Positions 10,753 to 23,759 of a DNA stretch of 64,000 nucleotides are shown piece after piece. The stretch comes from Terebella lapidaria (Eukaryota; Annelida; Polychaeta; Terebellida; Terebellidae). The stretch is from the NCBI GenBank assembly GCA_949152475.1, contig OX424560.1:43292719-43356718 (forward strand), in the 5' to 3' direction. The notes under the pieces were generated by a model. That model did not search any database. It was not told the origin of the DNA and worked only from the letters and a program-made list of their open reading frames with translations. The translations under genes and the position numbers were made by a program. The first letter of the stretch is position 1. Every line of letters starts with the position of its first letter.

Positions 10753-11214
10753 CGTTGTAGAGCGAAACAGACATTATTTTCGGACTCGTGGCTCTAGACA
10801 AACATGTCTAAAGGGTATTACAGATGAACTTTGACCTTGACCTGAAATTTTTCTTGCTGAGTCGACATTTTTCATTTTCGTCGATATCTAGTAAGCTGTG
10901 TGTCGTAGAGCCCGTGGCAAGCATGTTTTAAATATTACGAATTAGTCCCAACACCGAAATGCCTCCAAGGCATCTTTAGGCCTTGACGTCTAGTTATTTT
11001 CTCATAACTACACCATATTTAAGGGATAAAAACTGGTTTGCCATGACGTTTGTGGCGATTAGAAACGCTCGAGGGACTGTGTCGCAGATTTGAGACCGAC
11101 CCGAAGGGGAGGTCTCTATGGTGGCTGATAGCGTCCATTCGTCAATCTCGAGGTACGTACTTCATGCTAACTCATCACGAAATTCACCAAGAATGAGATA
11201 GATATTGCATCCAA

Positions 11215-13995
11215 GAGTCTAGGTGGCAGTGGTTTCCCGTAACCCACTGCCACTGCCACCAAGATCTGAACTATCAGCCAAGATTCTAGGCGGCAGTGAT
11301 TCCCCATAACCCACTGCCACTGCCAGCAAGATCTGGACTATCATCCAAGATTCTAGGCGGCAGCGTTTTCCAGTAACCCACTGCCACTGCCACCGCCAGC
11401 AAGGTCTGAACTATCATCCAAGATTCTAGGCGGCAGTGATTCCCCGTTACCCACTGCCACTGCCACTGCCAGCAAGATTTGAACTATCATCCAAGATTCT
11501 AGGCGGCAGTGTTTTCTCGTAACATACTGCCACTGCCACTGCCAGCAAGAAAGGGCCATCATGTAAGATTCTAGCTGGCAGCGTTTTGTCGTAGCTGCCA
11601 CTGCCACTGCCAGCAAGATCTGTACTATCATCCAAGATTCTAGGCGGCAGCGTTTTCCCGTAACCTACTGCCACTGCCACTGCCACTGCCAGCAAGATCT
11701 GAACTATCATCCAAGATTCTAGGCGGCAGCGTTTTCCCGTGACCTACTGCCACTGCCAGCAAGATCTGAACTATCATCCAAGATTCTAGGCGGCAGCGTT
11801 TTCCCGTAACCTACTGCCACTGCCACTGCCAGCAAGACTGGATCATCCTCCAAGATTCTAGGCGGCAGCATTTTCCCGTGACCTACTGCCACTGCCAGCA
11901 AGATCTGAACTATCATCCAAGATTCTAGGCGGCAGCGTTTTCCCGTAACCTACTGCCACTGCCAGCAAGATCTGAACTATCATCCAAGATTCTAGGCGGC
12001 AGCGTTTTCCTGTAACCTACTGCCACTGCCACTGCCAGCAAGATCTGAACCATCATCCAAGATTCTAGGTGGCAGTGATTTCCCGTACCCCACTGCCACT
12101 GCCAGCAAGACAGGACTATCATCCAAGATTCTAGGCGGCAGCGTTTTCCCGTAACCTACTGCCACTGCCACTGCCAGCAAGATCTGAACTATCATCCAAG
12201 ATTCTAGGTGGCAGTGATTTCCCATACCCCACTGCCACTGCCACTGCCAGCAAGACAGGACTTTCATCCAAGATTCTAGGCGGCAGCGTTTTCCCGTAAC
12301 CAACTGCCACTGCCACTGCTAGCAAGATCTGAACTATCAGCCAAGATTCTAGGCGGCAGTGATTTCCCGTAACCAACTGCCACTGCCAGCAAGATATGAA
12401 CTATCATCCAAGATTCTAGGCGGCAGCGTTATCCTGTAACCTACTGCCACTGCCACTGCCAGCAAGATCTGAACTATCATCCAAGATTCTAGGTGGCAGT
12501 GATTTCCCGTACCCCACTGCCACTGCCAGTAAGATCTGAACTATCAGCCAAGGTTCTAGGCGGCAGCGTTTTCACGTAACCCACTGCTACTGCCACTGCC
12601 AGCAAGATATGAACTATCATCCAAGATTCTAGGTGGCAGTTATCTCCCGTACCCCACTGCCACTGCCACTGCCAGCAAGACAGGACTATCATCCAAGATT
12701 CTAGGCGGCAGCGTTTTCCCATAACCTACTGCCACTGCCACTGCCAGCAAGATCTGAACTATCAGCCAAGATTCTAGGCGGCAGCGTTATCCCGTAACCC
12801 ACTGCTACTGCCACTGCCAGCAAGATCTGAACCATCATCCAAGATTCTAGGTGGCAGTGATTTCCCGTACCCCACTGCCACTGCCACTGCCAGCAAGACA
12901 GGACTTTCATCCAAGATTCTAGGCGGCAGCGTTTTCCCGTAACCAACTGCCACTGCCACTGCTAGCAAGATCTGAACTATCAGCCAAGATTCTAGGCGGC
13001 AGTGATTTCCCGTAACCAACTGCCACTGCCAGCAAGATATGAACTATCATCCAAGATTCTAGGCGGCAGCGTTATCCTGTAACCTACTGCCACTGCCACT
13101 GCCAGCAAGATCTGAACTATCATCCAAGATTCTAGGTGGCAGTGATTTCCCGTACCCCACTGCCACTGCCAGTAAGATCTGAACTATCAGCCAAGGTTCT
13201 AGGCGGCAGCGTTTTCACGTAACCCACTGCTACTGCCACTGCCAGCAAGATATGAACTATCATCCAAGATTCTAGGTGGCAGTTATCTCCCGTACCCCAC
13301 TGCCACTGCCACTGCCAGCAAGACAGGACTATCATCCAAGATTCTAGGCGGCAGCGTTTTCCCATAACCTACTGCCACTGCCACTGCCAGCAAGATCTGA
13401 ACTATCAGCCAAGATTCTAGGCGGCAGCGTTATCCCGTAACCCACTGCTACTGCCACTGCCAGCAAGATCTGAACTATCATCCAAGATTCTAGGTGGCAG
13501 TGATTTCCCGTACCCCACTGCCACTGCCACTGCCAGCAAGATCTGAACTATCATCCAAGATTCTAGGTGGCAGTGATTTCCCGTACCCCACTGCCACTGC
13601 CAGCAAGACAGGACTATCATCCAAGATTCTAGGCGGCAGCGTTTTCTCGTAACCTACTGCCACTGTCACTGCCAGCAAGATCTGAACTATCAGCCAAGGT
13701 TCTAGGCGGCAGCATTTTCTCGCAACCTACTGCCACTGCCACTGCCAGCAAGATCTGAACTATCAGCCAAGGTTCTAGGCGGCAGCGTTTTCCCGTAACC
13801 TACTGCCACTGCCACTGCCAGCAAGGTCTGAACTATCAGCCAAGGTTCTAGGCGGCAGCGTTTTCCCGTAACTTACTGCCACTGCCAGCAAGATCTGAAC
13901 TATCATCCAAGATTCTAGGTGGCAGTGATTTCCCATCCCCCACTGCCACTGCCAGCAAGACTGGACCATCATGCAAGATTCTAGCTGGCAGCGTT
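11215..13995 (-). repeat. 73-bp satellite, left array (about 38 units)
   Basis: On the minus strand the unit is (GGCAGT)2-3 AGGTTACGGGAAAACGCTGCC, GCCTAGAATCTTGGATGATAG, TTCAGATCTTGCT. Length alternates between about 67 and 73 bp with the number of GGCAGT hexamers. A 643-bp block is repeated (for example 12,489-12,722 and 13,132-13,365 are identical), showing higher-order duplication. The repeated peptides (LPPRILDDSSDLAGSGSG and similar) are translations of the satellite. Confidence 0.95.
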
Positions 13996-13999
13996 TTGC

Positions 14000-14515
14000 C
14001 ATAACCTACTAGCATCCCTGAGTGACTCTTCACATACTAGTATCTCTGAGTGACGCCCATGCGACGGTCCGTCAGATAGACCTTGTAGCGTCGCTTCACA
14101 GTACATGTACACTAGTATCTCTAAGTGACGCCCAGTGACGATCCGTGACATGGACGTTATAGCGCCACATACATATAGCAATATTTACCTTCCCCGTATG
14201 ACGGGCAAGCGACGGTGACGTTATAGCGCCCCATAGCAAGATTTCCCTTTCACAAATGACTAGCAAGTGACCATTCGTCAGATAGACGTCATAGTGCCAC
14301 ATGAAAACACTCTATTACAACGGTGAAAACTGGACAATCCCTGATGCATTGGGACATATCGTCTGAAATCAAATGAATATTTTATGTGAAATAAATATTA
14401 TCTCTGCGTACATGTTTGAAATGCATGGGATTGGGTGAGAAGCAAGTATTGTTCTCCTTGTGGCCTTTGATATCAGGAACATCAAACAATGGCATTCATT
14501 TCAAACCAAAATCCG
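14000..14515. repeat. Inner inverted arm, left copy
   Basis: About 515 bp that recur in reverse complement at 16,976-17,490 with only scattered differences. The outer half contains degenerate units of roughly 90 bp with ACTAGTATCTCTGAGTGACG and GACGTTATAGCGCC. The inner half (GAAAACTGGACAATCCC ... GGCCTTTGATATCAGGAAC) is unique. No gene is seen; the short ORFs are mirrored in the partner arm. Confidence 0.9.
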
Positions 14516-15850
14516 ACCAAATGATAATGATCCTAACATTGGCAATGATTGTGCTTTAGATATAAACATCATAGAAAATGTTAGTCACAAGTCATATGCA
14601 ATTAGTGGATACTGCTGTTACAGGTGAATTGGCTGATAAACCTGGGACCAAAAAACAACAACTGGGGTTTATACAAACAGTCACATCAGACATGGCACAA
14701 GAGGGTGGGGGGAGGGGGGGAGAGCAGGCTCTCAAATTACAAGGATGTTGGAAATGAAAGAACATTGCTTAATAAATAAAAATTGAATTCAATGAATAAA
14801 CATTGGTTTTTCTTAAGGTGTGATTGCACGTAACTTACCGGTGACTGCACTGAGGCACTTTTCCATTGACTTATAATGTGATAGTAAAGGTAACAAAATC
14901 ACCAAAACAATACAATCCCCTGACCTAAAACTTAGCTAGCACACACACATATACTCATGGATGATGAACCGAGACATGGTTTCATAAATGATATCACGAA
15001 AGCTGTGCAATTTGATGATTAGATAAATCATTTTATACGTTTCACCAAAACGAAGATTCGATTGTTCTGCTTGACAAGCATTGGCAGTTGCATATACTTA
15101 TCCCTTGTTGTCATCAAAATAATGAGAATATCTAGGGCTATACTTTCTGTGAGATGAATACAATGAGCTGAACATTCATAATCCCAAACACCTCGGTGCA
15201 CCCGAGTGCATATCACCTGTGAGTTTTACTGGCCTCACTAGCTATTTGCTGCACAACATAATCCTCAGCATAATCCACAGCATCGCCCTGTTGTGAGTGT
15301 ATTTTGTAGACTGAGAAATAGGTCGAAAAATGACATATGAAAACGATGAATTTAACAAATTTAACATTTCTTAGTAAGAAACAGAGTCTCGGTTAGTAAT
15401 CCTTGATGGCTAACAATCAGAAGGGCAAAGTTTCACGTTGATTGGAAGTGTGTAAATTCATGAATTTGTTACCTTTATATTTACATTATAAGTGAATGGA
15501 CAGCTGGTCAATGCCAGGTTCATGACGATCACATGCAATCAATCCTTAATAATGGTCTAATATTTTATTTATATATTATTAACAACAAATCGACATTTGT
15601 GCCACTATTTTGAAATCAATCTGTGTGCTGGAATGGTGTGCAGAATAAAACGCAGTGACATAAAATAAAACATCCAAGAAAAGGTAACTTAATATGATTT
15701 GGGGAAAAAATTGGAGAGGTGGGGGGGGGGGGGGGGGGGTGTGAACATTAGTTTTACTAGTAAAAGTGTGTATTTAAAATTCAAACAGTTTAGAAAATTT
15801 GTGCCAGTATTTGGAATACAAATGGTACTGGATAATCAATGGATATGTGT
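14516..15850. other. Unique core of the fold-back structure
   Basis: AT-rich DNA between the inverted arms. I see no recognisable gene, RNA or repeat apart from a G-rich run near 14,703-14,725 and a tract of about 20 G at 15,720-15,739. A transposase, if the element ever had one, is not here. Confidence 0.6.
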
Positions 15851-15854
15851 AGAA

Positions 15855-16190
15855 TATAGGTTTGCTCTGATTGGAAGAATATTGCTGATTAAGTTAACAT
15901 TAGTTTTATTAGTTCAGTGTGTTATTTTATTTACTTGTACAAATAAATTCTATATACTATGTAGATTTGCTCTAACTGGAAGAATAATGCCATTGGTTTT
16001 ATTTGTTCAATCCGTTATTTTATTTACTTATACAAATAAATTCTATATACTACGTAGGTTTGCTCTAACTGGAAGAATATTGCTGATTAAGTTAGGTTAA
16101 GTTTTATTAGTTCAGTGTGTTATTTTATTTACTTGTACAAATAAATTATATATACTACCAGTATGTAGGTTTGCTCTAACTGGAATAATA
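15855..16190 (+). repeat. Short AT-rich tandem repeat (about 3 units)
   Basis: The block TAGGTTTGCTCTAACTGGAAG, then TTATTAGTTCAGTGTGTTATTTTATTTACTTGTACAAATAAATT split over the unit, and TATATACTA repeats about three times with small deletions. It abuts the satellite at 16,190. The 133-residue plus ORF (15,699-16,100) reads through a poly-G run and this repeat and is not convincing. Confidence 0.8.
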
Positions 16191-16975
16191 TGGCAGTGGC
16201 AGTGGGCTACGGGAAATCACTGCCGCATAGAATCTTGGATGATAGTCCAGTCTTGCTGGCAGTGGCAGTGGGGTACGGGAAAATGCTGCCGCCTAGAATC
16301 TTGGATGATAGTTCAGATCTTGCTGGCAGTGGCAGTGGCAGTAGGTCACGGGAAAACGCTGCCGCCTAGAATCTTGGATGATAGTTCAGATCTTGCTGGC
16401 AGTGGCAGTGGCAGTAGGTTACGGGAAAACGCTGCCGCCTAGAATCTTGCATGATAGTTCATTCTTGCTGGCAGTGGCAGTAGGTTACAGGAAAACGCTG
16501 CCGCCTAGAATCTTGCATGATAGTTCAGTCTTGCTGGCAGTGGCAGTGGCAGTAGGTTACGGGATAACGCTGACAGCTAGAATCTTGGAAGATAGTTCAG
16601 AACTTGCTGGCAGTGGCAGTGGCAGTAGGTTACGGGAAAACACTGCCAGCTGGAATCTTGGATGATAGTTCAGATCTTGCTGACAGTGGCAGTGGCAGTA
16701 GGATACGGGAAAACGCTGCCAGCTAGAATCTTGGAGGATGGTCCAGTGTTGCTGGCAGTGGCAGTGGCAGTAGGTTTCGGGAAAACACTGCCGCCTAGAA
16801 TCTTGGATGATCTGACAGATCTGAACTATCATCCAAGATTCTAGGCGGCAGCGTTATCCCGTAACCTACTGCCACTGCCACTGCCAGCAAGATCTGAACT
16901 ATCATCCAAGATTCTAGGCGGCAGCGTTTTCCCAAAACCTACTGCCACTGCCACTGCCAGCAACACTGGACCATT
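16190..16975. repeat. 73-bp satellite with an orientation switch
   Basis: Units run in the plus sense to about 16,812 and then, after GATGATCTGACAGATC, in the opposite sense to 16,970. The switch creates a local palindrome centred near 16,813. The following base run (CCATTGTGCCATTGTTTGATG) is the start of the right inner arm. Confidence 0.9.
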
Positions 16976-17490
16976 GTGCCATTGTTTGATGTTCCTGATA
17001 TCAAAGGCCACAAGGAGAGCAATACTTGCTTCTCACCCAATCCCATGCATTTGAAACATGTACGCAGAGATAACATTTATTTCACACAAAATATTCATTT
17101 GATTTCAGACAATATGTCCCAATGCATCAGGGATTGTCCAGTTTTCACCGTTGTAATAAAGTGTTTTTCATGTGGCACTATGACGCCTATCTGATGAATG
17201 GTCACTTGCTAGTCATTTGTGGAAGGGAAATCTTGCTATGGGGCGCTAAAACGTCACCGTCGCTTGCCCGTCACACGAGGAAGGTAAATATTGCTACATG
17301 TATGTGGCGCTATAACATCCATGTCTCGGATCGTCACTGGGCGTCACTTAGAGATATTAGTGTACATGTACTGTGAAGCGACGCTAATAGGTCTATGTGA
17401 CGGACCGTCGCATGGGCGTCACTCAGAGATACTAGTATGTGAAGCGTCACTCAGAGATGCTAGTAGTTTACGGCAAAACGCTGCCAGCTA
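16976..17490. repeat. Inner inverted arm, right copy
   Basis: Reverse complement of 14,000-14,515, separated from it by about 2.5 kb. The arm pair could form a stem of about 515 bp. It is non-coding. Confidence 0.9.
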
Positions 17491-20400
17491 GAATCTTGGA
17501 TGATAGTCCTGTCTTGCTGGCAGTGGCAGTAGCAGTGGGGTACGGGAAATCACTGCCACCTAGAATCTTGGATGATATTTCAGATCTTGCTGGCAGTGGC
17601 AGTGGCAGTAGGTTACGGGATAACGCTGCCGCCTAGAATCTTGGATGATAGTTCAGATCTTACTGGCAGTGGCAGTGGCAGTAGGTTATGGGAAAACGCT
17701 GCCGCCTAGAATTTTGGCTGCTAGTTCAGACCTTGCTGGCAGTGGCAGTGGCAGTAGGTTACGAGAAAACGCTGCCGCCTAGAATCTTGGATGATAGTTC
17801 AGATCTTGCTGGCAGTGGCAGTGGCAGTAGGTTATGAGAAAACGCTGCCGCCTAGAATCTTGGATGATAGTTCAGATCTTGCTGGCTGTGGCAGTGGCAG
17901 TAGGTTACGGGAAAACGCTGCCACCTAGAATCTTGGAGGATAGCTCAGATCTTGCTGGCAGTGGCAGTGGCAGTAGGTTACGGGAAATCACTGCCACCTA
18001 GAATCATGGCTGATATTTCAGATCTTGCTGGCAGTGGCAGTGGCAGTAGGTTACGGGAAAACGCTGCCGCCTAGGATCTTGGAGGATAGCTCAGATCTTG
18101 CTGGCAGTGGCAGTGGCAGTAGGTTACGGGAAAGCGCTGCCGCCTAGAATCTTGGAGGATAGCTCAGATCTTGCTGGCAGTGGCAGTAGGTTACGGGAAA
18201 TAACTGCCGCCTAGAATCATGGCTCATATTTCAGATCTTGCTGGCAGTGGCAGTGGCAGTAGGTTACGGGAAATAACTGCCGCCTAGAATCATGGCTCAT
18301 ATTTCAGATCTTGCTGGCAGTGGCAGTGGCAGTAGGACACGGGAAAACGCTGCCGCCTAGAATCTTGGAGGATAGCTCAGATCTTGCTGGCAGTGGCAGT
18401 GGCAGTAGGTCACTGGAAAACGCTACCGTCTAGAATCATGGCTGATATTTCAGATCTTGCTGGCAGTGGCAGTGGCAGTAGGTTATGGGAAAACGCTGCC
18501 GCCTAGAATCTTGGATGATAGTTCAGATCTTGCTGGCAGTGGCAGTGGCAGTGGGTTACGGGAAATCGCTGCCGCCTAGAATCTTGGCTGATAGTTCAGA
18601 TCTTGCTGGCAGTGGCAGTGGCAGTAGGTTACGGGAAAACACTGCCAGCTGGAATCTTGGATGATAGTTCAGACCTTGCTGGCAGTGGCAGTGGGTTACG
18701 GAAAATCACTGCCGCCTAGAATCTTGGCTGATAGTTCAGATCTTGCTGGCAGTGGCAGTGGCAGTAGGTTACGGGAAAACGCTGCCGCCTAGAACCTTGG
18801 CTGATAGTTCAGATCTTGCTGGCAGTGGCAGTGGCAGTAGGTTAGGGAAAATCGCTGCCGCCTAGAATCTTGGATGATAGTCCAGTCTTGCTGGCAGTGG
18901 CAGTGGCAGTAGGTTACTCGAAAACGCTGCCACCTAGAATCTTGGAGGATGGTCCAGTGTTGCTGGCAGTGGCAGTGGCAGTAGGTTTCGGGAAAACGCT
19001 GCCGCCTAGAATCTTGGATGATAGTTCAGATCTTGCTGGCAGTGGCAGTGGCAGTAGGTTACGGGAAAACGCTGCTGCCTAGAATCTTGGAGGATAGCTC
19101 AGATCTTGCTGGCAGTGGCAGTGGCAGTAGGTTACGGGAAATCACTGCCGCCTAGAATCATGGCTGATATTTCAGATCTTGCTGGCAGTGGCAGTGGCAG
19201 TAGGTTACGGGTAAACGCTGCCGCCTAGAATCTTGGAGGATAGCTCAGATCTTGCTGGCAGTGGCAGTAGGTTACGGGAAAACGCTGCAGCCTAGAATCT
19301 TGGATGATAGTTCAGATCTTGCTGGCAGTGGCAGTGGCAGTAGGTTAGAGGAAATCACTGCCACCTAGAATCTTGGCTGATATTTCAGATCTTGCTGGCA
19401 GTGGCAGTGGCAGTGGACTACGGGAAATCACTGCCGCCTAGAATCTTGGATGATAGTCCAGTCTTGCTGGCAGTGGCAGTGGCAGTAGGTTACCCCAAAA
19501 TGCTGCCACCTAGAATCTTGCAGGATGGTCAAGTGTTGCTGGCAGTGGCAGTGGCAGTAGGTTTCGAAAAAATGCTGCCGCCTAGAATCTTGGATGATAG
19601 TTCAGATCTTGCTGGCAGTGGCAGTGGGCTACGAGAAAACGCTGCCGCCAAGAATCTTGGATGATAGTTCAGATCTTGCTGGCAGTGGCAGTGGCAGTAG
19701 GTCACGGGAAAACGCTGCCGCCTAGAATCTTGGAGGATAGCTCAGATCTTGCTGGCAGTGGCAGTGGCAGTAGGTTACGGGAAATCACTGCCGCCTAGAA
19801 TCATGGCTGATATTTCAGATCTTGCTGGCAGTGGCAGTGGCAGTAGGTTACGAGAAAACGCTGCCGCCTAGAATCTTGGAGGATAGCTCAGATCTTGCTG
19901 GCAGTGGCAGTGGCAGTAGGTTACGGGAAAACGCTGCCGCCTAAAATCTTGGAGGATAGCTCAGATCTTGCTGGCAGTGGCAGTGGCAGTAGGTTAGGGG
20001 AAATCACTGATACCTAGAATCTTGGCTGATATTTCAGATCTTGCTGGCAGTGGCAGTGGCAGTGGACTACGGGAAATCACTGCCGCCTAGAATCTTGGAT
20101 GATAGTCCAGTCTTGCTGGCAGTGGCAGTGGCAGTAGGTTACGGGAAAACGCTGCCGCCTAGAATCTTGGAGGATAGCTCAGATCTTGCTGGCAGTGGCA
20201 GTGGCAGTACATGTAGGTTGCGGGAAAACGCTGCCGCCTAGAATCTTGGAGGATAGTTCAGATCTTGCTGGCAGTGGCAGTAGGTTACGGGAAAATGCTG
20301 CCGCCTAGAATCTTGGATGATAGTTCAGATCTTGCTGGCAGTGGCAGTGGGCTACGAGAAAACGCTGCCGCCAAGAATCTTGGATGATAGTTCAGATCTT

Positions 20401-21950
20401 GCTGGCAGTGGCAGTGGCAGTAGGTCACGGGAAAACGCTGCCGCCTAGAATCTTGGAGGATAGCTCAGATCTTGCTGGCAGTGGCAGTGGCAGTAGGTTA
20501 CGGGAAATCACTGCCGCCTAGAATCATGGCTGATATTTCAGATCTTGCTGGCAGTGGCAGTGGCAGTAGGTTACGAGAAAACGCTGCCGCCTAGAATCTT
20601 GGAGGATAGCTCAGATCTTGCTGGCAGTGGCAGTGGCAGTAGGTTACGGGAAAACGCTGCCACCTAGAATCTTGGAGGATAGCTCAGATCTTGCTGGCAG
20701 TGGCAGTGGCAGTAGGTTAGGGGAAATCACTGCCACCTAGAATCTTGGCTGATATTTCAGATCTTGCTGGCAGTGGCAGTGGCAGTGGACTACGGGAAAT
20801 CACTGCCGCCTAGAATCTTGGATGATAGTCCAGTCTTGCTGGCAGTGGCAGTGGCAGTAGGTTACGGGAAAACGCTGCCGCCTAGAATCTTGGAGGATAG
20901 CTCAGATCTTGCTGGCAGTGGCAGTGGCAGTACATGTAGGTTGCGGGAAAACGCTGCCGCCTAGAATCTTGGAGGATAGTTCAGATCTTGCTGGCAGTGG
21001 CAGTAGGTTACGGGAAAACGCTGCCGCCTAGAATCTTAGATGATAGTTCAGATCTTGCTGGCAGTGGCAGTGGCAGTAGGTTAGGGGAAATCACTGCCAC
21101 CTAGAATCTTGGCTGATATTTCAGATCTTGCTGGCAGTGGACTACGGGAAATCACTGCCGCCTAGAATCTTGGATGATAGTCCAGTCTTGCTGGCAGTGG
21201 CAGTGGCAGTAGGTTACCCGAAAATGCTGCCACCTAGAATCTTGGAGGATGGTCAAGTGTTGCTGGCAGTGGCAGTGGCAGTAGGTTTCGAAAAAACGCT
21301 GCCGCCTAGAATCTTGGATGATAGTTCAGATCTTGCTGGCAGTGGCAGTGGCAGTAAGTTACGAGAAAACGCTGCCGCCTAGAATCTTGGATGATAGTTC
21401 AGATCTTGCTGGCAGTGGCAGTGGAAGTAAGTTACGAGAAAACGCTGCCGCCTAGAATCTTGGAGGATAGCTCAGATCTTGCTGGCAGCGGCAGTGGCAG
21501 TAGGTTATGGGAAATCACTGCCGCCTAGAATCATGGCTGATATTTCAGATCTTGCTGGCAGTGGCAGTAGGCTACGGGAAAACGCTGCCGCCTAGAATCT
21601 TGGAGGATAGCTCAGATCTTGCTGGCAGTGGCAGTGGCAGTAGGTCACGAGAAAACGCTGCCGCCTAGAATCTTGGAGGATAGCTCAGATCTTGCTGGCA
21701 GTGGCAGTGGCAGTAGGTTACGGGAAATCACTGCCGCCTAGAATCATGGCTGATATTTCACATCTTGCTGGCAGTGGCAGTGGCAGTAGGTTACGGGCAA
21801 ACGCTGCCGCCTAGAATCTTGGAGGATAGCTCAGATCTTGCTGGCAGTGGCAGTAGGTTACGGGAAAACGCTGCCGCCTAGAATCTTGGAGGATAGCTCA
21901 GATCTTGCTGGCAGTGGCAGTGGCAGTAGATCACAGGAAAACGCTGCCGC
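17490..21950 (+). repeat. 73-bp satellite, right array (about 60 units)
   Basis: The monomer is the one described for the left array, now on the plus strand. Variants fall into recurring classes, for example AATCATGGCTGATATTTCAG units and units with GGACTACGGGAAATCACTG. A 723-bp block is duplicated (the segments at 20,041 and 20,764 give identical translations), so the array grew by block amplification. The frames of 60-90 residues are artefacts. Confidence 0.95.
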
Positions 21951-21954
21951 AGCC

Positions 21955-22290
21955 ATGAAATTTCGTGATGAGTTAGCATGAAGTACCTACCAATCTCGAT
22001 CCCTCGCGGCGAGAGAGCGAAGCGATGCGAGGGAACGAGGAAGCGATGCGAGGGAACGAGAGAGCGATGCGAGGTAGCGAGAGAGCGAAGCGAGAGAACG
22101 AGTGAGCGATACGATATTCACATAGATCAACCTCGCTTCCTCGCATCGCTCTCTCGTTCTCTCGTTCTCTCGCTCTCTCGTTCTCTCGCTCTCTTGCTCT
22201 CTCGTTCTCTCACTCTCTCGTTCTCTCGTTCTCTCGCTCCCTCGTTCTCTCGCTCCCTCGCTGTCTCGTATACAGAAACTAATTTTCATG
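21955..22290. repeat. TCTCGCTC tract, self-complementary
   Basis: After TTTCGTGATGAGTTAGCATGAAGTACC (partner of 11,160-11,205) comes CAATCTCGATCCCTCGCGGCG. Then come purine-rich units GAGAGCGAAGCGATGCGAGG (22,003-22,110), a short loop and the complementary pyrimidine units CTCGCATCGCTCTCTCGTTC (22,130-22,266). The two halves can pair. The 135-residue plus and 100-residue minus ORFs across it are low-complexity readings. Confidence 0.85.
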
Positions 22291-23759
22291 TACCAGGTAT
22301 GCAGTATCAGAAACTAACTGAAGATTTCAGCATACAAATAAAACGCACTTTTGAGAGCTCGCACGATGATTTTTTTTTGTTCTAATATAACCATACATAC
22401 GACCATGTATGTACATGTACATTCATCGAAGCTAACTTTTATATGTATATTTTAATGATATTGATAAAGGTTTCGACATGGTCAGTGCTATTACAATGCT
22501 CATGGGCGTGTACAGAAATAATGGAAGGGAAGGAGCACGTACGGACTGTACCGACCCTTCCCTGGACACGCCCCTGTCATACCAGTTTCCTTGTAGGACA
22601 TATAAAAATAGGACATATAAAATAGATGATATTGATCTGAAATTTACATCATAGTTTCTACTTAACAGTGTATTCTTTGAAAACCACTGTATGCATAGGC
22701 GATTAAGTTTAAAATTATGCAATATGAGTCCCATATTGTTTCGAAAATTACAATTCCATATCGTGCTCTATTATGATATAATATCACAATAAACGGTGAT
22801 GATTATCGTGTTATTTGAAGTACGTGTATTGTATGCTCATCCGTGAACCACCACCTCCCACCTAGCTGCCTTATCCTCACCCCCTTCACCCAGTCTACAC
22901 CTTCATCCGCTGCAAGTCACCTCATTGGTTATATCACTGTCACGTGGTAGCGAGCCTTATCCACTCACCAGGCTCTCTTACGCAATCTTCTGGGCTGTAG
23001 GATCGGAGCATGTGCAAATTATATGTATGTGTTGTAGATGCCGTTAGCGAAATCTAAATGCTTGAACCATGTACAAATATGATATATAGGGCCTGTAAAA
23101 TACGCATGTAATCCGACGAAATTATAATATTGATACATAAAATTAACCATAAAATCTTCACATATTTAATTCAGATTGAGAATATTCATTAAATATCAGT
23201 AGTTACAGAAATATCATGTAAGTTCCGATGTCAGAATGTTATTTGAACGGAGATATATTCTTTCACTTCAATTACAACTTTGTTTTTGTCACAATTGACA
23301 CAAAATTGTTGTATGATTAACGTTCAATAAATAATTTTAAATATAATTTGTTGACATCGGTTATTGTGTGCGTTGTGCGAAGGGGAGGGGCGGGGTATAT
23401 AGGTAAATAGATGGTAAAAAACAACAACATCTATTCATGTTAATTTATATAAATTTATATACATCGTTATTTCGGTATTGAACGTCATATGTTTTGCGCT
23501 TGAATATGTACAGGGAGATTAGTTTTGCCGTAAAGGATTAACTGATCATATTTGACCATATGCAATAAATAATATTTGAACATATTCACTGGTAGGTATA
23601 CATGTATAAATATTAATGCAGCAGAATGGACGTGATTATTTTTCGTGTGCGCGAAAAATATCGTGGTAACGAATAAAAAATTAGCATCTGAACAAAAGAA
23701 AAAAAACCGTGATAACGAGATATTTATCGTTAGAACGGATTAACTTATTGTGACCTGTC
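22291..23759. other. Unassigned AT-rich stretch
   Basis: I see no recognisable gene, repeat or RNA in this stretch. Short ORFs (60-100 residues at 22,432-22,734) lack family motifs. It lies inside the 3-kb block that the right fold-back arm has and the left arm lacks. Confidence 0.5.

Larger units (their letters stand above)
7537..10985 (-). mobile_element. Family B element copy 1 (satellite-bearing, Helentron-like?)
   Basis: Read on the minus strand, the copy starts at 10,985 with AACTAGACGTCAAGGCC and the small palindrome GATGCCTTGGAGGCAT. It then runs through monomers of about 140 bp and ends near 7,540 in GGTTTCCGG..., an A-rich run and a remnant of AACCATAA. The order of parts matches copy 2 at 38,255-40,622. 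There is no protein gene. A separate TIR element (9,280-10,752) is inserted in it. Palindromic ends, a central tandem array and no target duplication suggest a non-autonomous Helentron-type element, by analogy only. Confidence 0.6.

Noticed and set aside
11353-21382. Dozens of ORFs of 60-135 residues with LPPRILDDSSDLAGSGSG repeats
   Set aside because: They are translations of the 73-bp satellite in several frames and both orientations; starts and stops shift with monomer length and nothing marks them as genes.
11215-21950. CRISPR-like regular repeats
   Set aside because: Repeats are contiguous 67-73 bp monomers with no unique spacers, in animal DNA; this is satellite.
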